Assembly: GCF_036323735.1 (NCBI RefSeq)
Contig: NC_086027.1
Coordinates: forward strand, 88,606,662 to 88,670,661
Source of the DNA: Rattus norvegicus
Lineage: Eukaryota; Chordata; Mammalia; Rodentia; Muridae
Direction: 5' to 3'
Length of the DNA stretch: 64,000 nucleotides
Positions 21,135-31,659 of this stretch are shown one piece after another. Both the position numbers and the translations under genes were made by a program. The first letter of the stretch is position 1. Every line of letters starts with the position of its first letter. The notes below the pieces were generated by a model. The model searched no databases, was not told the DNA's origin, and worked only from the letters and a program-made list of their open reading frames with translations.

Positions 21135-21375
21135 TCTCAGTTGGGGAGATGATTCTGGGTCAGCTGTTGGCTACAGAAGCATGAGGACTAGATTTCAGAT
21201 TCCCAGAACCCTCTTAAAAGCCCTGGGAGGGGTGGTCTATGTGTAACCACGGCACATACTGGGGATGCACATACAGAGAATGACTGGGGTAAGCTGGCCA
21301 GCCAGATGAATCACAATCAGGTTCAGGGGCAGACCCTGCCTCAATAAAGTGGAAAGCAATAGAGGGAGATCCTTC
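21135..21375 (+). mobile_element. B4-type SINE (diverged)
   Basis: An ID-like head ('GTTGGGGAGATGATTCTGGG', 'GATTTCAGATTCCCAGAACC') is followed by the B1-like half ('GTCTATGTGTAACCACGGCA', 'GTAAGCTGGCCAGCCAGATG', 'GCAGACCCTGCCTCAATAAA'). This is the arrangement typical of B4. Confidence 0.65.
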
Positions 21376-21589
21376 TGTTGACTTGAGGCCAATCAGAGGG
21401 AGCGTTGCCTACTGAGTATCACGGGATGGTAGACTAGAGAGAAAGGTGCCAAATACATAGAGCTGCTAACACATCAGGTCAGAGGCACACAGAATAGGAA
21501 TCCTGGGGAAGTCAAACACTCACCTATACCACTGTGGCAAACATAATCCAAAACTATAACCACGTTCTGTCAGACTCGACTCCTACTGT

Positions 21590-21780
21590 TATGTCCAGCA
21601 CTTACCTAAGATACATTCTCCACTCTAGCCTCATGGTACTCAAGAGCTGGTTACCCTCATGCTCAACCCACAGACAAAGCTAGGGCTTGGGAAAGCTTAG
21701 AAAACCTAGCTATGTTCTCCTGCTTGCAATCAATGGGGTCGAGATTCAAACCAAAGTCTACCAGACTCCAAAGCTAGAAA
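21590..21780 (-). mobile_element. MIR SINE
   Basis: Reverse-complement MIR: 'GTCCAGCACTTACCTAAGAT', 'GACAAAGCTAGGGCTTGGGA' and 'GTCGAGATTCAAACCAAAGT' followed by 'CTACCAGACTCCAAAGC'. Order and spacing fit the MIR 3' to core region. Confidence 0.6.
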
Positions 21781-22957
21781 AACAGGGTAACAGAAAGGAG
21801 GAGCTGAAAAGGGGTGGGGGTGGGGGGAATTCTCTGATGACAAGTTCTGGATAAAGTATAGAGTTACCCCAAACAGTTGAATTTTAAAAAGTCACATTAC
21901 ACTCATTCTTCGGTCCTGTGGCACTTGTATCCAGCTCAGGCTAAATTGGTCCTTACGACTGTGTGTAAATACATTCTGGCTTCTCCACCCAAAGGTCAGC
22001 ACTAATTTTAGACTCCAGTCTCGGAGGGAGTGGGGGTGGGGCACGAGGCTATGGAAGAATCTGAGAGGCTAAATGACACCGACGCACCGCTTTAAGCAAC
22101 TTAAAAGTGTTGGCCTCTTCCTCCCTCGTGGGCCTGGGAGATCATGTCCCATGGAAAAGACAGTGGCTTGAAAGGAAGGGTGCAATTTGGAAGGTTTTCT
22201 CTTCCAGAGGACGTAAACACTGCTGAGAAGCGATGTAAGTCTTTGTGGATCCAGGCTTTCGGCTCACATTCCCAGACTTAGACTTACAAATCTCCCTCTG
22301 TCGTGGACAGACATAGGCTATATGACTGTGGACACATGAGCTTTCCATTCTTCTCTTACAACTGGATAAGTGGAAGAGATATTAGCGCCTATTCCAGAGG
22401 TAGGCAGCATGGTCAAGGAGCCCACAGAGCCACTGCCAACTGAAGATCACTTACCTGCTTAGCACACCTTACCCCAGCCTGATTCCATAGCACTGAACAC
22501 CTGACTTCCATTCAGCCCCTCCGAAGAGCCCTGTTCTCATAATTGCAGCCATTGGCGCAGAGAAAGGCCAGTGACTAGAACCGAGCCAATCAGATTTCCT
22601 CCTACCATTTTTTTTTCCTCCCAACTAGAACTGCCAGGAAAGCTCCTTCCCTCTTCATAATGGGGCTCTGGGAAGATAAACCTGGAGCTAGTTGTAGTCC
22701 TGTGAAGAAGAGAGAGAGAAGTGCAGAGACAAAGGGTGAACCTCTAGACCCCAAGTCTCTTGTTTCAATTTCAGAGTCAGATCCGAGGGTCAGGAAAGGC
22801 AGAGCCCCTACGAAACACAGTTCTGCTGGAGTTGTTTTTGTTAGGTTTGCACTGTGAGGGAAAGGTAATGTGGGTGTTAGCAGCTATGATCTGAAGAGAG
22901 ACCAAAACCTCAATGGAAGAATTTCTCAGGTAGACCTATATTCAGGATATGAAGGAA
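21781..22957. other. Unique stretch, no gene seen
   Basis: No recognised family. G-rich words (GGGGTGGGGGTGGGGGG) at about 21814-21828 and a T-run at 22608-22616 are the only texture features. Confidence 0.4.
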
Positions 22958-23010
22958 ACAGACAAACAAACAACAACAACAACAAAAACAACAAAAAAAA
23001 CCCAAACAAT
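22958..23010. repeat. CAA/CAAA-rich simple sequence
   Basis: About 50 bp of ACAA and AAC units ending in a poly-A stretch. It could be the tail of a lost retroposon. Confidence 0.85.
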
Positions 23011-23496
23011 ACCTTTTACCAGGAAACATCTCCATTATTCCTACAGGCCCCTGGAAGGAAGATGTAACCACTTGCCTTTGGAAATATCTCCATTACAGGG
23101 CTTCCTTGGAGGAAGATGTAACAACACTTATAGGTGGTTAAGTCTCCTGTTCTGTGTTTACTAGGGCTCCACAGGATGGACAGACATTTGACCTTAGAGC
23201 CACAGTCCCAGCTGCACCTTACCCAATGCAAGTGTGTCTCGTGCTTGCTATAAACTCTCTTGCTACCCGTGTCCATTTCCAGCATTTTTCCTATAGCTAC
23301 GTTTGTTAGAATTCCATAGAGGGGAGTTGGTGGAAGGGTGGCAGGGACCTGATGCTATTTTTGGTATGCTCTCAAGAGAAATTCCTTAACCAAAATCCTC
23401 CATTTGGTGCTGTGGGTGAGCATAGAGGCAAAGGTATAAAAACCAAGTGTATCTACTAAGGTTCGAAGCCACAGTAAGAGAAGCCTGCAGCTTTCT

Positions 23497-23498
<2 letters not shown>
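23011..23498. other. Unique stretch with an imperfect local duplication
   Basis: Segments of about 47 bp at 23023-23069 and 23079-23125 are related: both have 'AAxATCTCCATTA', a 'CCTxG' patch and 'GGAAGATGTAAC'. They look like an old local duplication. No gene recognised. Confidence 0.6.

Positions 23499-23539
<41 letters not shown>
23499..23539. repeat. (GT)20 microsatellite
   Basis: An uninterrupted GT run of about 41 bp, with a short interrupted GT-rich extension to about 23563. Confidence 0.98.
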
Positions 23540-23540
<1 letters not shown>

Positions 23541-23563
23541 TGAGTGTGTGTATGAATGTGTGT

Positions 23564-25039
23564 TTTAACGTTACAACTTGGTCCACATTTTCTTCCTTCT
23601 CAGAATCAACTGATAAGAACAGAACGGCACAGTGGATATCACTTCTCCATTTATCTTCTAAAGCAAAGATAAAGTCTAAGGTCAAGCAGGAGCAGAGGTC
23701 TGGGTGTTCCTCATCAGATCATGAGCTCAGGTGCCCACCCGACCTTGAGAGGGAGATTCAAAGATGAGATGGGGGACATGTTTGTCCAAGCACATCAACA
23801 GGATTACCAAGGAGAAGGCTGCTCCGGCTTGCTGGTGGCCTTTCCTGGCACAAGGGAGTTGAGTAAGGGTGCTGACTTCTCCAGCTGGGGCTTAAATCCA
23901 GATCTAGAAATCAAACAGTGAAATAAAGCGGAGACTTGTGGGTTCCGTAAAAGATCCAGCCTATTCAGTAGAAGATGGCGTTTCTCTGAAGAATAATAAA
24001 ATAGTACTGGGCTTTCAGCATCCTTAAGACAAATTGGGAACTTACAGATAAGAAATAACCTTAAGATGCAGTTTACTGTGCTTGGCTCCCTTTACTACCC
24101 AAGGGCATTTTCTTTTAACCAACATTGATTTCCACCCCAGGCATGTAATCTATTCATGAAGAAAGATGGTTTGGAAGAGAGGACTGGGAACATTTATATA
24201 TGGGGAGCAGGCTCACAAAAAAGATCCAAGCACAGGGGCCCTAATTCATTTAACAATTTCATAACTAACTGCCTCTGAGTAGAAACATCAACTAAATCTT
24301 CCCCCTGGCCCACGGTGCTATATTTCTAAGTTCTAATGCTAAAGGTCCTCGAAGGATTAGAAAAGAAGAGATGGCCAGGAATGGCGTGCTCCGTAAGCAC
24401 AGAATAATGCAGAACAAAAAAAAGTCACCTAGACTTGATAGTTATGAGAAAGCTGGATTAGAAACGAACGCCAAGAAGTTATAGATTTTAAAAAAAATCT
24501 ATAAGGCATTTAATAAGACACTGTGGATGTCATTTATTTCAGTGAATAGCCACTGGATACAGAAGGAAACTGAGTTCTACATGGCTAGAGTGTCAGCAGC
24601 ACAACGCAGACCTTTTGCAGCCTAGGGTCCTTTTCACCAAATTTGCCTGAAGAGAGCCAATGTCATGATGAAATAAGCAAAAACACAAAAGAAAAAAAGA
24701 AAAAATAATGTCACCAAGAAGGTAGACGCCATCATCAGGGAGGCCAGGGGAAGTAAACCATGATGCACCCTCCCTCCTTAGACAAACCATGGGAGGCAGA
24801 GTGCAGCCCGGCCAGTGGGTCTTGAGGAAAACAGTAGTGGCTGAGAAGGGTCAGGAGGATGACCTAAGTGGATTCACGCAGAGCAACACGTTTGTACTGC
24901 CTGAGTTCCCTAATGCTCTCCCTCAAAACACACGGTCGCTCAGGACTCTTTAAACAAGAAGACAGGAACGCTTGCTCAGAAAGCTCAAGGACCCAAGTTG
25001 AGTCCACCAGGGCACATGTTCAAAAAACACAGCAAAACA
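23564..25039. other. Unique stretch, no gene seen
   Basis: No repeats recognised in about 1.5 kb. A perfect 10-bp-arm inverted repeat, TATAGATTTT ... AAAATCTATA with a 4-nt spacer, lies at 24480-24503. Confidence 0.4.
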
Positions 25040-25235
25040 AAACTGTCAGGCATGGTGGAAGATACCTGTAGTCCCACTTAGGGAAGTAGAGACAACAGGA
25101 TCCCTGGGCTCTCTGGCCAGGCAGCCTTTCCTAATTGATGAGCTTCAGGCCAATGAAAGACTCTCATAAAATAAGGTGGCTACCACCAAACAAACATCTG
25201 AAGTTGTCCTCCGACCATCACACACACAAGCACAT
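25040..25235 (+). mobile_element. B4-type SINE, second half
   Basis: 'GTCAGGCATGGTGGAAGATA CCTGTAGTCCCA' is the B1-like part. It is followed by 'GGATCCCTGGGCTCTCTGGC', 'CTAATTGATGAGCTTCAGGC', 'ATAAAATAAGGTGGCTACC' and 'TGTCCTCCGACCATCACACA', all B4 landmarks. The ID-like head is missing or unrecognisable. Confidence 0.75.
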
Positions 25236-25502
25236 GTCCACACATAGCCACACAGGAAAGTATGAAAGCCTGTGTTAAAAGGAGAAGGACCACAGCCACA
25301 CAGCCAGAAGTGGAGGTCTCTTAAAGGCTTCCCCTTTAAGCCTGAAATACACCCACTGTTCCACACTGGATATGAAGCCGACTTCTTAATACACGATGAT
25401 GGTTTTATCCACATATCTATTGAATGCTGTTAGGCTGCAGATACAATTACAACAAGAGAAGGTACAGCATTTGACTGCAAGGCAGTAGCTGGCACCATGG
25501 AG

Positions 25503-25545
25503 CTGTGTATGCACTGTGTGTGTGTGCTGTGTGCTGTGTGCTGTG

Positions 25546-25583
<38 letters not shown>

Positions 25584-25675
25584 GTGCTGTGTGCGTGCAT
25601 GGTGTGTGTGTGTGTGCATGGTGTGTGTGTGTGTGCATGGTGTGTGTGTATGTGCTGTGTGCTGTGTGTGTGCAT

Positions 25676-25720
<45 letters not shown>
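25503..25720. repeat. TG-rich compound microsatellite
   Basis: GT runs interrupted by GCTGTGTGCTGTG and GCATGGTG units, and ending in (GT)20 (about 25677-25719). The GTGCATGGTGTGTGTGTGT module recurs at intervals, indicating unit-level duplication. Cys-Val and Thr-His frames here are artefacts. Confidence 0.96.
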
Positions 25721-27030
25721 CACCAAAGGCTAGAAACAGTGAATACCAGGAATGGCTTTTGAAACAGGAGGTAACTAGAAAAGGTGAAATTAGCCAGACA
25801 GTGAGAAAGAAAGAAGGGAATAGAAGGCAAAGGAACAGCAAGACCAGGGCAGGAAGACTCGGTGCAGTGTCCTGGTCTGTGGATGACATGAAAGCCAGTG
25901 TGGGAGAAACAAAATCCTAGAGGAGGACATGGCAGGGAGGCAGGGAGGGTAGACTAGAGTGCAGACATGATCAAGTAACCAGATGGCCACCAGCCTAGTG
26001 AGTTCCCAGAATATTCTGGAAAGTTCCCTGAACGCCATGGACACAGGCTCTGGCTGGGAGACGAAGAGTCTCTGTGACCTTGGGAACTGCATATCTCTGG
26101 GATCTTGTCACCCCACTATCAGTCTCCTCAGTACTGCCTGGGGTGTGAGTTAACCAAACCTAAAGGAGTGACGTATGTGGAAACAGCAGAGGCTACAGTG
26201 TAGAGGCAGAGAAGGCGAGATCAGAAATCTGTGGGAGCCTCAGTGGAAGCATTCCGAGACGCTCAGGAACAACCCTGCATGAAGACCACTGGGCACTCAC
26301 CTTCCCCCCTGAGAGATCTCCTGACACAACAATGCCATTCAAGAGTCCAGCTCCACACCAAGAGGGAGACACTGGATTGTGTCTTTGCAGGCTGACGGAC
26401 AGAGGCTGCAGTGAACCAGTAACAACACAGAAGACAGGCGGGATGCAAAACGTGATGCAGGAAACCTACAGCAAGCCCCTGAGACTCCCAGGTTGCCAAC
26501 AGCTAGCTGTCTCAGCCCCGTTATTAATTCCAAAGCCACGGAGCTGATGTAAGTGTGGACGCCACAGGTCCACGGGGACCAGAATGTGGCTGTCTGTCAT
26601 GGCCATATGCTAGAAGCTTAGCATCGGCAGAGGGGTTCCACAATGAATGGAAGCCTCATGATGTTCCATACCGTCTGCCTTTTATGACAAGCAATATACT
26701 CAAGGTAGCTCCAGATGTCTCAGTATTAGCTAATTTTCAGTATATTTCCATTAAGTCCAATATAGGTCTGTTGGCTGAAAGTGATGCACCGCCCGCCATC
26801 TTGTCATTTCTACACACCAAAGCAAACCAGAGGCAAGCAAATAGATTTGGAGGCTTATGGGATCTCACAGCATAGAGGAGCAACTGGACTGTGACTTCCG
26901 GGAACAGGATATGCAGAAATTAGGCATTTCTGGAGGCTCCTACCTTTATACCTTGAGGAACTACGTAAATTTTGGCTAACGAGGCACGTATGGGGCAGAC
27001 ATAAAAAGTCAGGAACTGATGAGGTAGTTT
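25721..27030. other. Unique stretch, no gene seen
   Basis: A weak MIR-like phrase ('CTCTGTGACCTTGGGAACTG', about 26068-26087) is the only repeat hint. The plus frame at 26555-26875 (106 codons) has no recognisable domain. Confidence 0.35.
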
Positions 27031-27277
27031 AGACCAGTGGTTTTAAACCTGTGGGTCGTGACCTCTTGGGGGGTGGGGTGGGCTGGAACAACCCACTCAT
27101 GAGGTCACATATCAGATGTCCTGCATATTAGATATTTTCATTATGAGTTATAACAATAGCAAAATTGAAGTTATGAAGTAGCAACACAAATAATTTTAGG
27201 TTGGGGGTCCCCTGAACGTGAGGAAATATATATATATAAAAAGGTGGCGGCATCAGGAAGGTTGAGAACCAGTGGCT
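27031..27277 (-). mobile_element. URR1-type hAT-Charlie MITE
   Basis: Starts 'GACCAGTGGTTTTAAACCTG TGGGTCGTGACC' and ends 'GGTTGAGAACCAGTGGCTC', the inverted termini of URR1. The inside has 'CACATATCAGATGTCCTGCA', 'AACAATAGCAAAATTGAAGT' and 'TATGAAGTAGCAAC'. Non-autonomous DNA transposon. A G-rich patch and a TATATA stretch have been inserted or altered inside. Confidence 0.88.
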
Positions 27278-27606
27278 CAGATGATAAAAGTGCTCTCCAC
27301 CCAAGCACAGGTATGTGAGTTCAATCCCCAGACCGACATTAGAATAAAAAAAAAAAAAATCAAGAGCGTGATAGTGTGTGCTTGTAATCGCAGGGCTGAC
27401 AGGTGGGGGGTGGGGATGAGAGGATCCCCTCGGGCTCACTGAGCAATCTCGGCTGCTTATGGAGCTCCCAGCTAGTGAGGAACCTTATCTCAACAAAAAC
27501 AAAACCAAGCAGATGGACAGTGTCTGAGGAATGTTGCTTGGGGTTGTTCTCTAGCCTCCACGTGCATGCAAACACATATATGCATACCTGCATACAAGAA
27601 GCCGAC
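27278..27606 (+). mobile_element. B4-type (ID-B1) SINE
   Basis: The ID-like half ('GTGAGTTCAATCCCCAGACC', then an A-run) is joined to the B1-like half ('AAGAGCGTGATAGTGTGTGC', 'GAGAGGATCCCCTCGGGCTC'). The B4 ending follows ('TTGTTCTCTAGCCTCCACGT', then a CATG/CATA-rich tail). It directly abuts the URR1 element. Confidence 0.75.
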
Positions 27607-28567
27607 ACAGAAAGACCTCAAGGCTGGTAACCAATTGAAATGTAGGAGAATGCTCTTAGCTCAGATGGTAACCTGGGACTGACTCACTTGGTACTGGTGA
27701 TAGGTGAACCTGGGGAACCTGGTTCAGCCAAAGACTCCACAGATAGTCTAACCAGGGAGAGGAGGAGCACTGGGAAGGAAAACCAGAAGGGAAGAGAGCT
27801 ATAGAAAGGCACGGAAGAAAATGCCTGGAGTCAAATGGAGGCCAGCTGAGCACCCAGGAGACGGCTCATGCAGGAAATTGTAGGTTCTTCTGTTCTGGGG
27901 AAACTGGCAGGGGCTGAGGACAAGGGAGACCGGGGAAGTAGGAAATAGTTTAAGAAGCATGGAGCAATCTAGTGATCCCTGGGGATAAGGTAGAAATGCC
28001 AGGTCAAGGGAGGTTAGAGCAATGCAAAATTACATCTGAAATCGGGGTCCAGGTGAGAGAATGAACAGAAGGCAAGAGAGAGGAGTAAGATTCCTGAGCA
28101 GAGGGACAGCTGGGATTCATGATACAGCTGGGGACATTAGTCACCGGCACCGGGAGCCTTCGCTTTCATCTACAAATTCCCAGTTCAACTTGATTATTTT
28201 CCCGGCCTTTTACACACCAGAGTATTTACCATAGATGTGATTTCTGTCCGTTTTTCCCACCGTAAGAATGATGATCTCAGGAAGACAGGAGTTGCTATAT
28301 TTAGCAAAGGTGAAAAGTGCCCCCCCCCACCAAATAATTTAAGGCACACACAGGTCTGGGGAGACGGAGCAGATGAATGGGTAAATATGGAAATGCTTAC
28401 GGGGTGGCCCAGAGGTGACCCATGGAATAAGCCTGGTGGCCTTTATTTTCTCAGGAACATAGGTCATTAGGTCACCTGTAGAACCTGAAGCACGGAAGGC
28501 ACCAGAAAAACCCTACAATGGAAGAGCCTGGGGGAGGGGGAGGAGCCTGGAGTTGGTGTTGGTGTTG

Positions 28568-28569
<2 letters not shown>
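27607..28569. other. Unique stretch, no gene seen
   Basis: No repeat recognised; purine-rich in 27700-28100. A homopolymer C9 lies at 28320-28328. Confidence 0.4.
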
Positions 28570-28604
<35 letters not shown>

Positions 28605-28624
28605 TGTCTGTCTGTCTGTCTGTC
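28570..28624. repeat. (TG)n(TCTG)n compound microsatellite
   Basis: (TG)16 at 28571-28602 followed by about five TCTG units to 28624. It lies at the T-rich (tail) end of the adjacent minus-strand B1, so it is probably derived from that tail. Confidence 0.97.
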
Positions 28625-28737
28625 TATATAGCCTTGGCTGATCTGGGGCTCACTATGTAGATAGGGTCACAGCCGTCCTTCTGCTCTAGCCTCCCAGACG
28701 CTGGGATTTTGAGAGTATGTATCACTACACCCAGCAG
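28625..28737 (-). mobile_element. B1 SINE
   Basis: Reverse-complement B1: 'ATAGCCTTGGCTGATCTGGG', 'GCTCACTATGTAGATAGGGT', 'CAGCCGTCCTTCTGCTCTAG' and 'CCTCCCAGACGCTGGGATTT', ending 'TCACTACACCCAGC'. Confidence 0.85.
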
Positions 28738-29121
28738 GTGCTTCTAACATTAGAAACCTAGCACCCCCAGGTGAGGGCAGGTCTTGAACCGTGCTGAGAG
28801 GACTGAGTAATCTGAGTGTGTGTAAACCGCTGGACCTGACACGGCCACAGAATCAAGAGCCTGTGGCATCACAACCACAAGAGGGGAAAATGGCCAAAGT
28901 TCTGAACCATGTGGGAGAAGAGCTGGCTAGAAGAGAAGGCAGTGCCATGGAGGGGGACCGGGAGCCTTCCAACTTTTCCATCTCAACCCATCTCTGACCA
29001 CTGTCAAGTCACCTCCGTGTGCAGCTGAAAATCAGCATCCTTTGCAGACGCGGCAATTTCTGTCTTATTGTGCTAATTTGTCAAGTTCATGGGAGAAAAT
29101 TTCTGCATAGATTCTTTCAAA
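28738..29121. other. Unique stretch, no gene seen
   Basis: Nothing recognised before the GGA/GAA tract. Confidence 0.4.
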
Positions 29122-29291
29122 GGAGGAGGAGGAGGAGGAGGAGGAGGAGGAGGAGGAGGAGGAGGAGGAGGAGGAGGAGGAGGAGGAGGAGGAGGAGGAG
29201 GAGGAGGAGAAGAAGAAGAAGAAGAAGAAGAAGAAGAAGAAGAAGAAGAAGAAGAAGAAGAAGAAGAAGAAGAAGAAGAAGAAGAAGAAGG
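29122..29291. repeat. (GGA)n(GAA)n polypurine tract
   Basis: About 29 GGA triplets (29122-29208) followed without break by about 27 GAA triplets (29209-29290). This is a pure polypurine strand of about 170 bp. Such tracts can form intramolecular triplexes. It lies about 1.15 kb downstream of the inferred leftward exon 1, in its first intron, where the transcript would carry UUC and UCC repeats. Poly-Arg/Gly/Glu frames on this strand and poly-Phe/Ser/Pro on the other are artefacts. Confidence 0.98.
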
Positions 29292-30099
29292 AGGATGGCA
29301 TGGGCTCATGACCTTCAGGAGTCACCCTTAGCTGAACAAAATTTCCAAACACTACTCTGAAAAACAGCTAAAACTCCATGGTTAATGGAGCCATCATCGG
29401 TGGCATAGCTCTTGAGAATATTTTTGCTTAAATGTTGCCGACAGGGTATAATTATTGTTTTAGAGCCTCAGAAAGTGTTGAAAGCGCCTTCAGTTTTTAA
29501 GTGTGCGTCTGATGCACAAATCGGTGATGCTGACATTTCTCCCAGTTATCTGTATTCCCATTCAGGTACGAGATCTCCAAAGTACAACATTATCAGATCA
29601 ATTGTTCTAGAACAGTTCAGAAAAGTAAACTGCCTCCTGGCTTGAAAGAGAAAGTTAAACCTTCAAACACCTTTTTATGTTCGTGCTAAATATAAGAACG
29701 TTCTCTGCAAAGTAGTCAAAGCAAGATCCAGCCGCGTTTGGAGATTTCTCAAGAGAGACACGCGGAGATTCTGTTTTGTTCATTCAAACACTAAAAATCC
29801 TCAACAGTACCTTCCCTAATACCTGAAGGTGGAGTGCTGTCTTATGTAAGAGCAGCTTCCCCTCTCGGCTCATTGTGGGGGCAAATTAAATACCTAATTC
29901 CGCCTAGGATTTCTGAGTACTTTCACCTTTCCTGGAGTCACTCGGCGGCCTCTCAATTCCCTGGTCTACAGATGATGAAAATAAATAAGAAATAGCAATG
30001 AACTGGGGCTGCATCCTAGGGATAAGCCTGTTGCAAAGGCCAGTGTGAACTGAAGCCTTTTCCCAAACCGCTGCCCACCTCCGCACTGCTCAGGGAAAG
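29292..30099. other. Repeat-free flank of the CpG island
   Basis: Unique AT-rich sequence with no recognised repeat for about 800 bp, up to the island. Repeat-free DNA next to a promoter is often constrained, so intron-1 regulatory sequence is plausible. No coding exon can be supported. Confidence 0.4.
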
Positions 30100-30439
30100 G
30101 TTACAAGTAAGAGCCGGTCGCCCGGGACAGGGAGCCGCGCACAAGCAAAGTATGGGGTCGGTGCTACCCGTGAGTGCCCAGACGCCTCCGGTTCAGGGTC
30201 ACGTTTTGCAGCCCTGCTGAACCCACTGTAGCTACACCGAGCTCGGCGAGCGATCCGCCAGCCTGGGGCACACCTGGACGCCCGAGCCCTCGGGGACAGG
30301 GACGCGGGAGCTAGGAGCGCTCGCAGCGGGGGCCGTGGCGGCTCGAGAAAGTTCCCGCCCCAGCACCGGTCGCGGCGCTGCCCGGGGGACAGTTCCTGGC
30401 TCCTTTCCGAGCGGCCGGGATCCGGCAGCCAGTACTCAC

Positions 30440-30549
30440 CCGTCCTCGCTTGGATCCCCAGGTGGCGGCCGGAGCCGGGAAGGAGGTCGGCGCGGCGGTG
30501 GGGGACAGGCGGTGGTGACGCTTGCAGCCCGCGCTCCGGTGCAACCACT
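30440..30549 (-). other. Predicted non-coding first exon of an unidentified gene
   Basis: From the inferred start at about 30549 the minus strand runs 110 nt to a strong 5' splice site. Exon end GGACGG is joined to intron GTGAGTACTGG, with the intron beginning at 30439; this matches the consensus at all six intronic positions (GTGAGT). There is no ATG in this segment, so it would be pure 5' UTR and the coding exons lie further left, probably beyond this window. I do not recognise the gene. The alternative is a long non-coding RNA. Confidence 0.55.
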
Positions 30550-30650
30550 GCACTAGCCGGCCAGGCAGCGCGGGGGCTTTATCACCGCCGCCGCCCCCGC
30601 CCCTTCCTGCCTCCCCCGCCCCCCGGCCCGCCCCGCCCCGCCTTCCCGCC
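30549..30650 (-). promoter_or_regulatory. Core promoter, leftward gene
   Basis: On the minus strand, tandem GC boxes (30590-30650) are followed by a TATA-like GATAAAGC (30583-30576). A pyrimidine-purine CA initiator lies 27-34 bp further on, at 30550-30549 in 'AGTGCAGTGG'. Spacing agrees with a TATA-guided start. The start position is inferred. CpG-island promoters often use several starts, so others in the island are likely. Confidence 0.6.
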
Positions 30651-30960
30651 GCCGCCTTTGTGTGGCAGCCGGCCGCAAGGTCTCTGCACCGCAGGGGACT
30701 TAAGGACGCCCCCCGGCCGGACCCGCGGTCGCCGGATGCTGCCCTCTCGCTGGGGCGGTGGAGGTCGGGTCCCCAGAAAGCGCCGGCCAGACGCGCCGGG
30801 CTCGAGGTGCGGCGCCAACCCGGGGTAGAGCTGCACGTGGGTCGTCCGGATGAGCGTATGGGGAGTGGAGAGGAGTGGGCGACACCGAAGCCAGTGGTGT
30901 GCCCCTGAGACGCAGGACGCGTCGTCTGGGGATAGGGAGGGGGTCGACAGTGTGCAGTCC

Positions 30961-31501
30961 TGCAGGTGATGGGAATAACGGAGCCAGGACCTGGAGGGCT
31001 AGAACAGGTCCTCCCTTCCAGGTGCCCCAGAGCCAACTTATTCCTGCTTAGTGGATGAGCGGTGGGAGTCCTAGGCACATGACAGGCAAGGACATGCAGG
31101 AAACTGACCCCTTGCTTGTGGTGACATCATGAAGTATTCTCAGAGCTCCGGAGATCCAGGTGTTTTGAACCTATACCTTTAGCCCATGAGACCTTATCAG
31201 TAGGAAACTGCTGCAGACCTGAGGCCAGCAACAGATGGCTGTTCTGTCCCATGGTCTGTCGCCTGGGTGTCCCTTTCTGCACTCTTCTGTCCTCTGCTCA
31301 GGTTAGGTTTGTATGGACTTTCATGGTAGTTTCTGTTGCCTTTGTTGCAACGCCCTCCCCATCAGGCCCCATGTTTGTTCCCAGCGAAGAAAAAAAAAAT
31401 CTCCCTAGGGCTGTGAAATAAATTGCACCCACTGCTAGAGCAACTCAGACCACTGTGCAGCCACACTGACACGGCTATATCCATGCCAGACACTCCTCCA
31501 C

Positions 31502-31503
<2 letters not shown>
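30961..31503. other. Unique stretch upstream of the island
   Basis: No repeats or exons recognised. If the gene runs leftward, this is its distal promoter. A 9-A run lies at 31390-31398. Confidence 0.4.

Positions 31504-31558
<55 letters not shown>
31504..31558. repeat. (TG)27 microsatellite
   Basis: A pure TG run of about 55 bp. Confidence 0.98.
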
Positions 31559-31560
<2 letters not shown>

Positions 31561-31659
31561 CACAGTTTCTTTTGTAGGGACAAATGCTATGGAAGGTTTG
31601 TCCCCTAAACAAGGAAATGCAATCTACAAAAAAGACACCCTCGTGCGCCTCCCTTTGCT

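Larger units (their letters stand above)
30100..30960. promoter_or_regulatory. CpG island promoter
   Basis: The only sustained CpG-rich, GC-rich region of the window. CpG is depleted elsewhere, as in normal methylated mammalian DNA. It is repeat-free and contains a cluster of GC boxes (CCGCCC, CCCCGCCC, CCGCCCCGCC) at about 30590-30650, which would bind Sp/KLF factors. Flanking unique DNA on both sides is also repeat-poor. This marks an active or germline-active promoter. Frames of up to 255 codons across it are GC-driven and I reject them. Confidence 0.93.

Noticed and set aside
29019..29360. Poly-Arg, poly-Gly/Glu and poly-Ser/Phe/Pro frames
   Set aside because: Products of the (GGA)n(GAA)n tract only.
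30311..31078. 255-codon minus-strand frame across the CpG island
   Set aside because: GC-rich islands carry long stop-poor frames by composition. The frame runs through the promoter boxes and the donor site, and its residues are biased to Pro, Arg, Ala, Ser and Gly without a domain.
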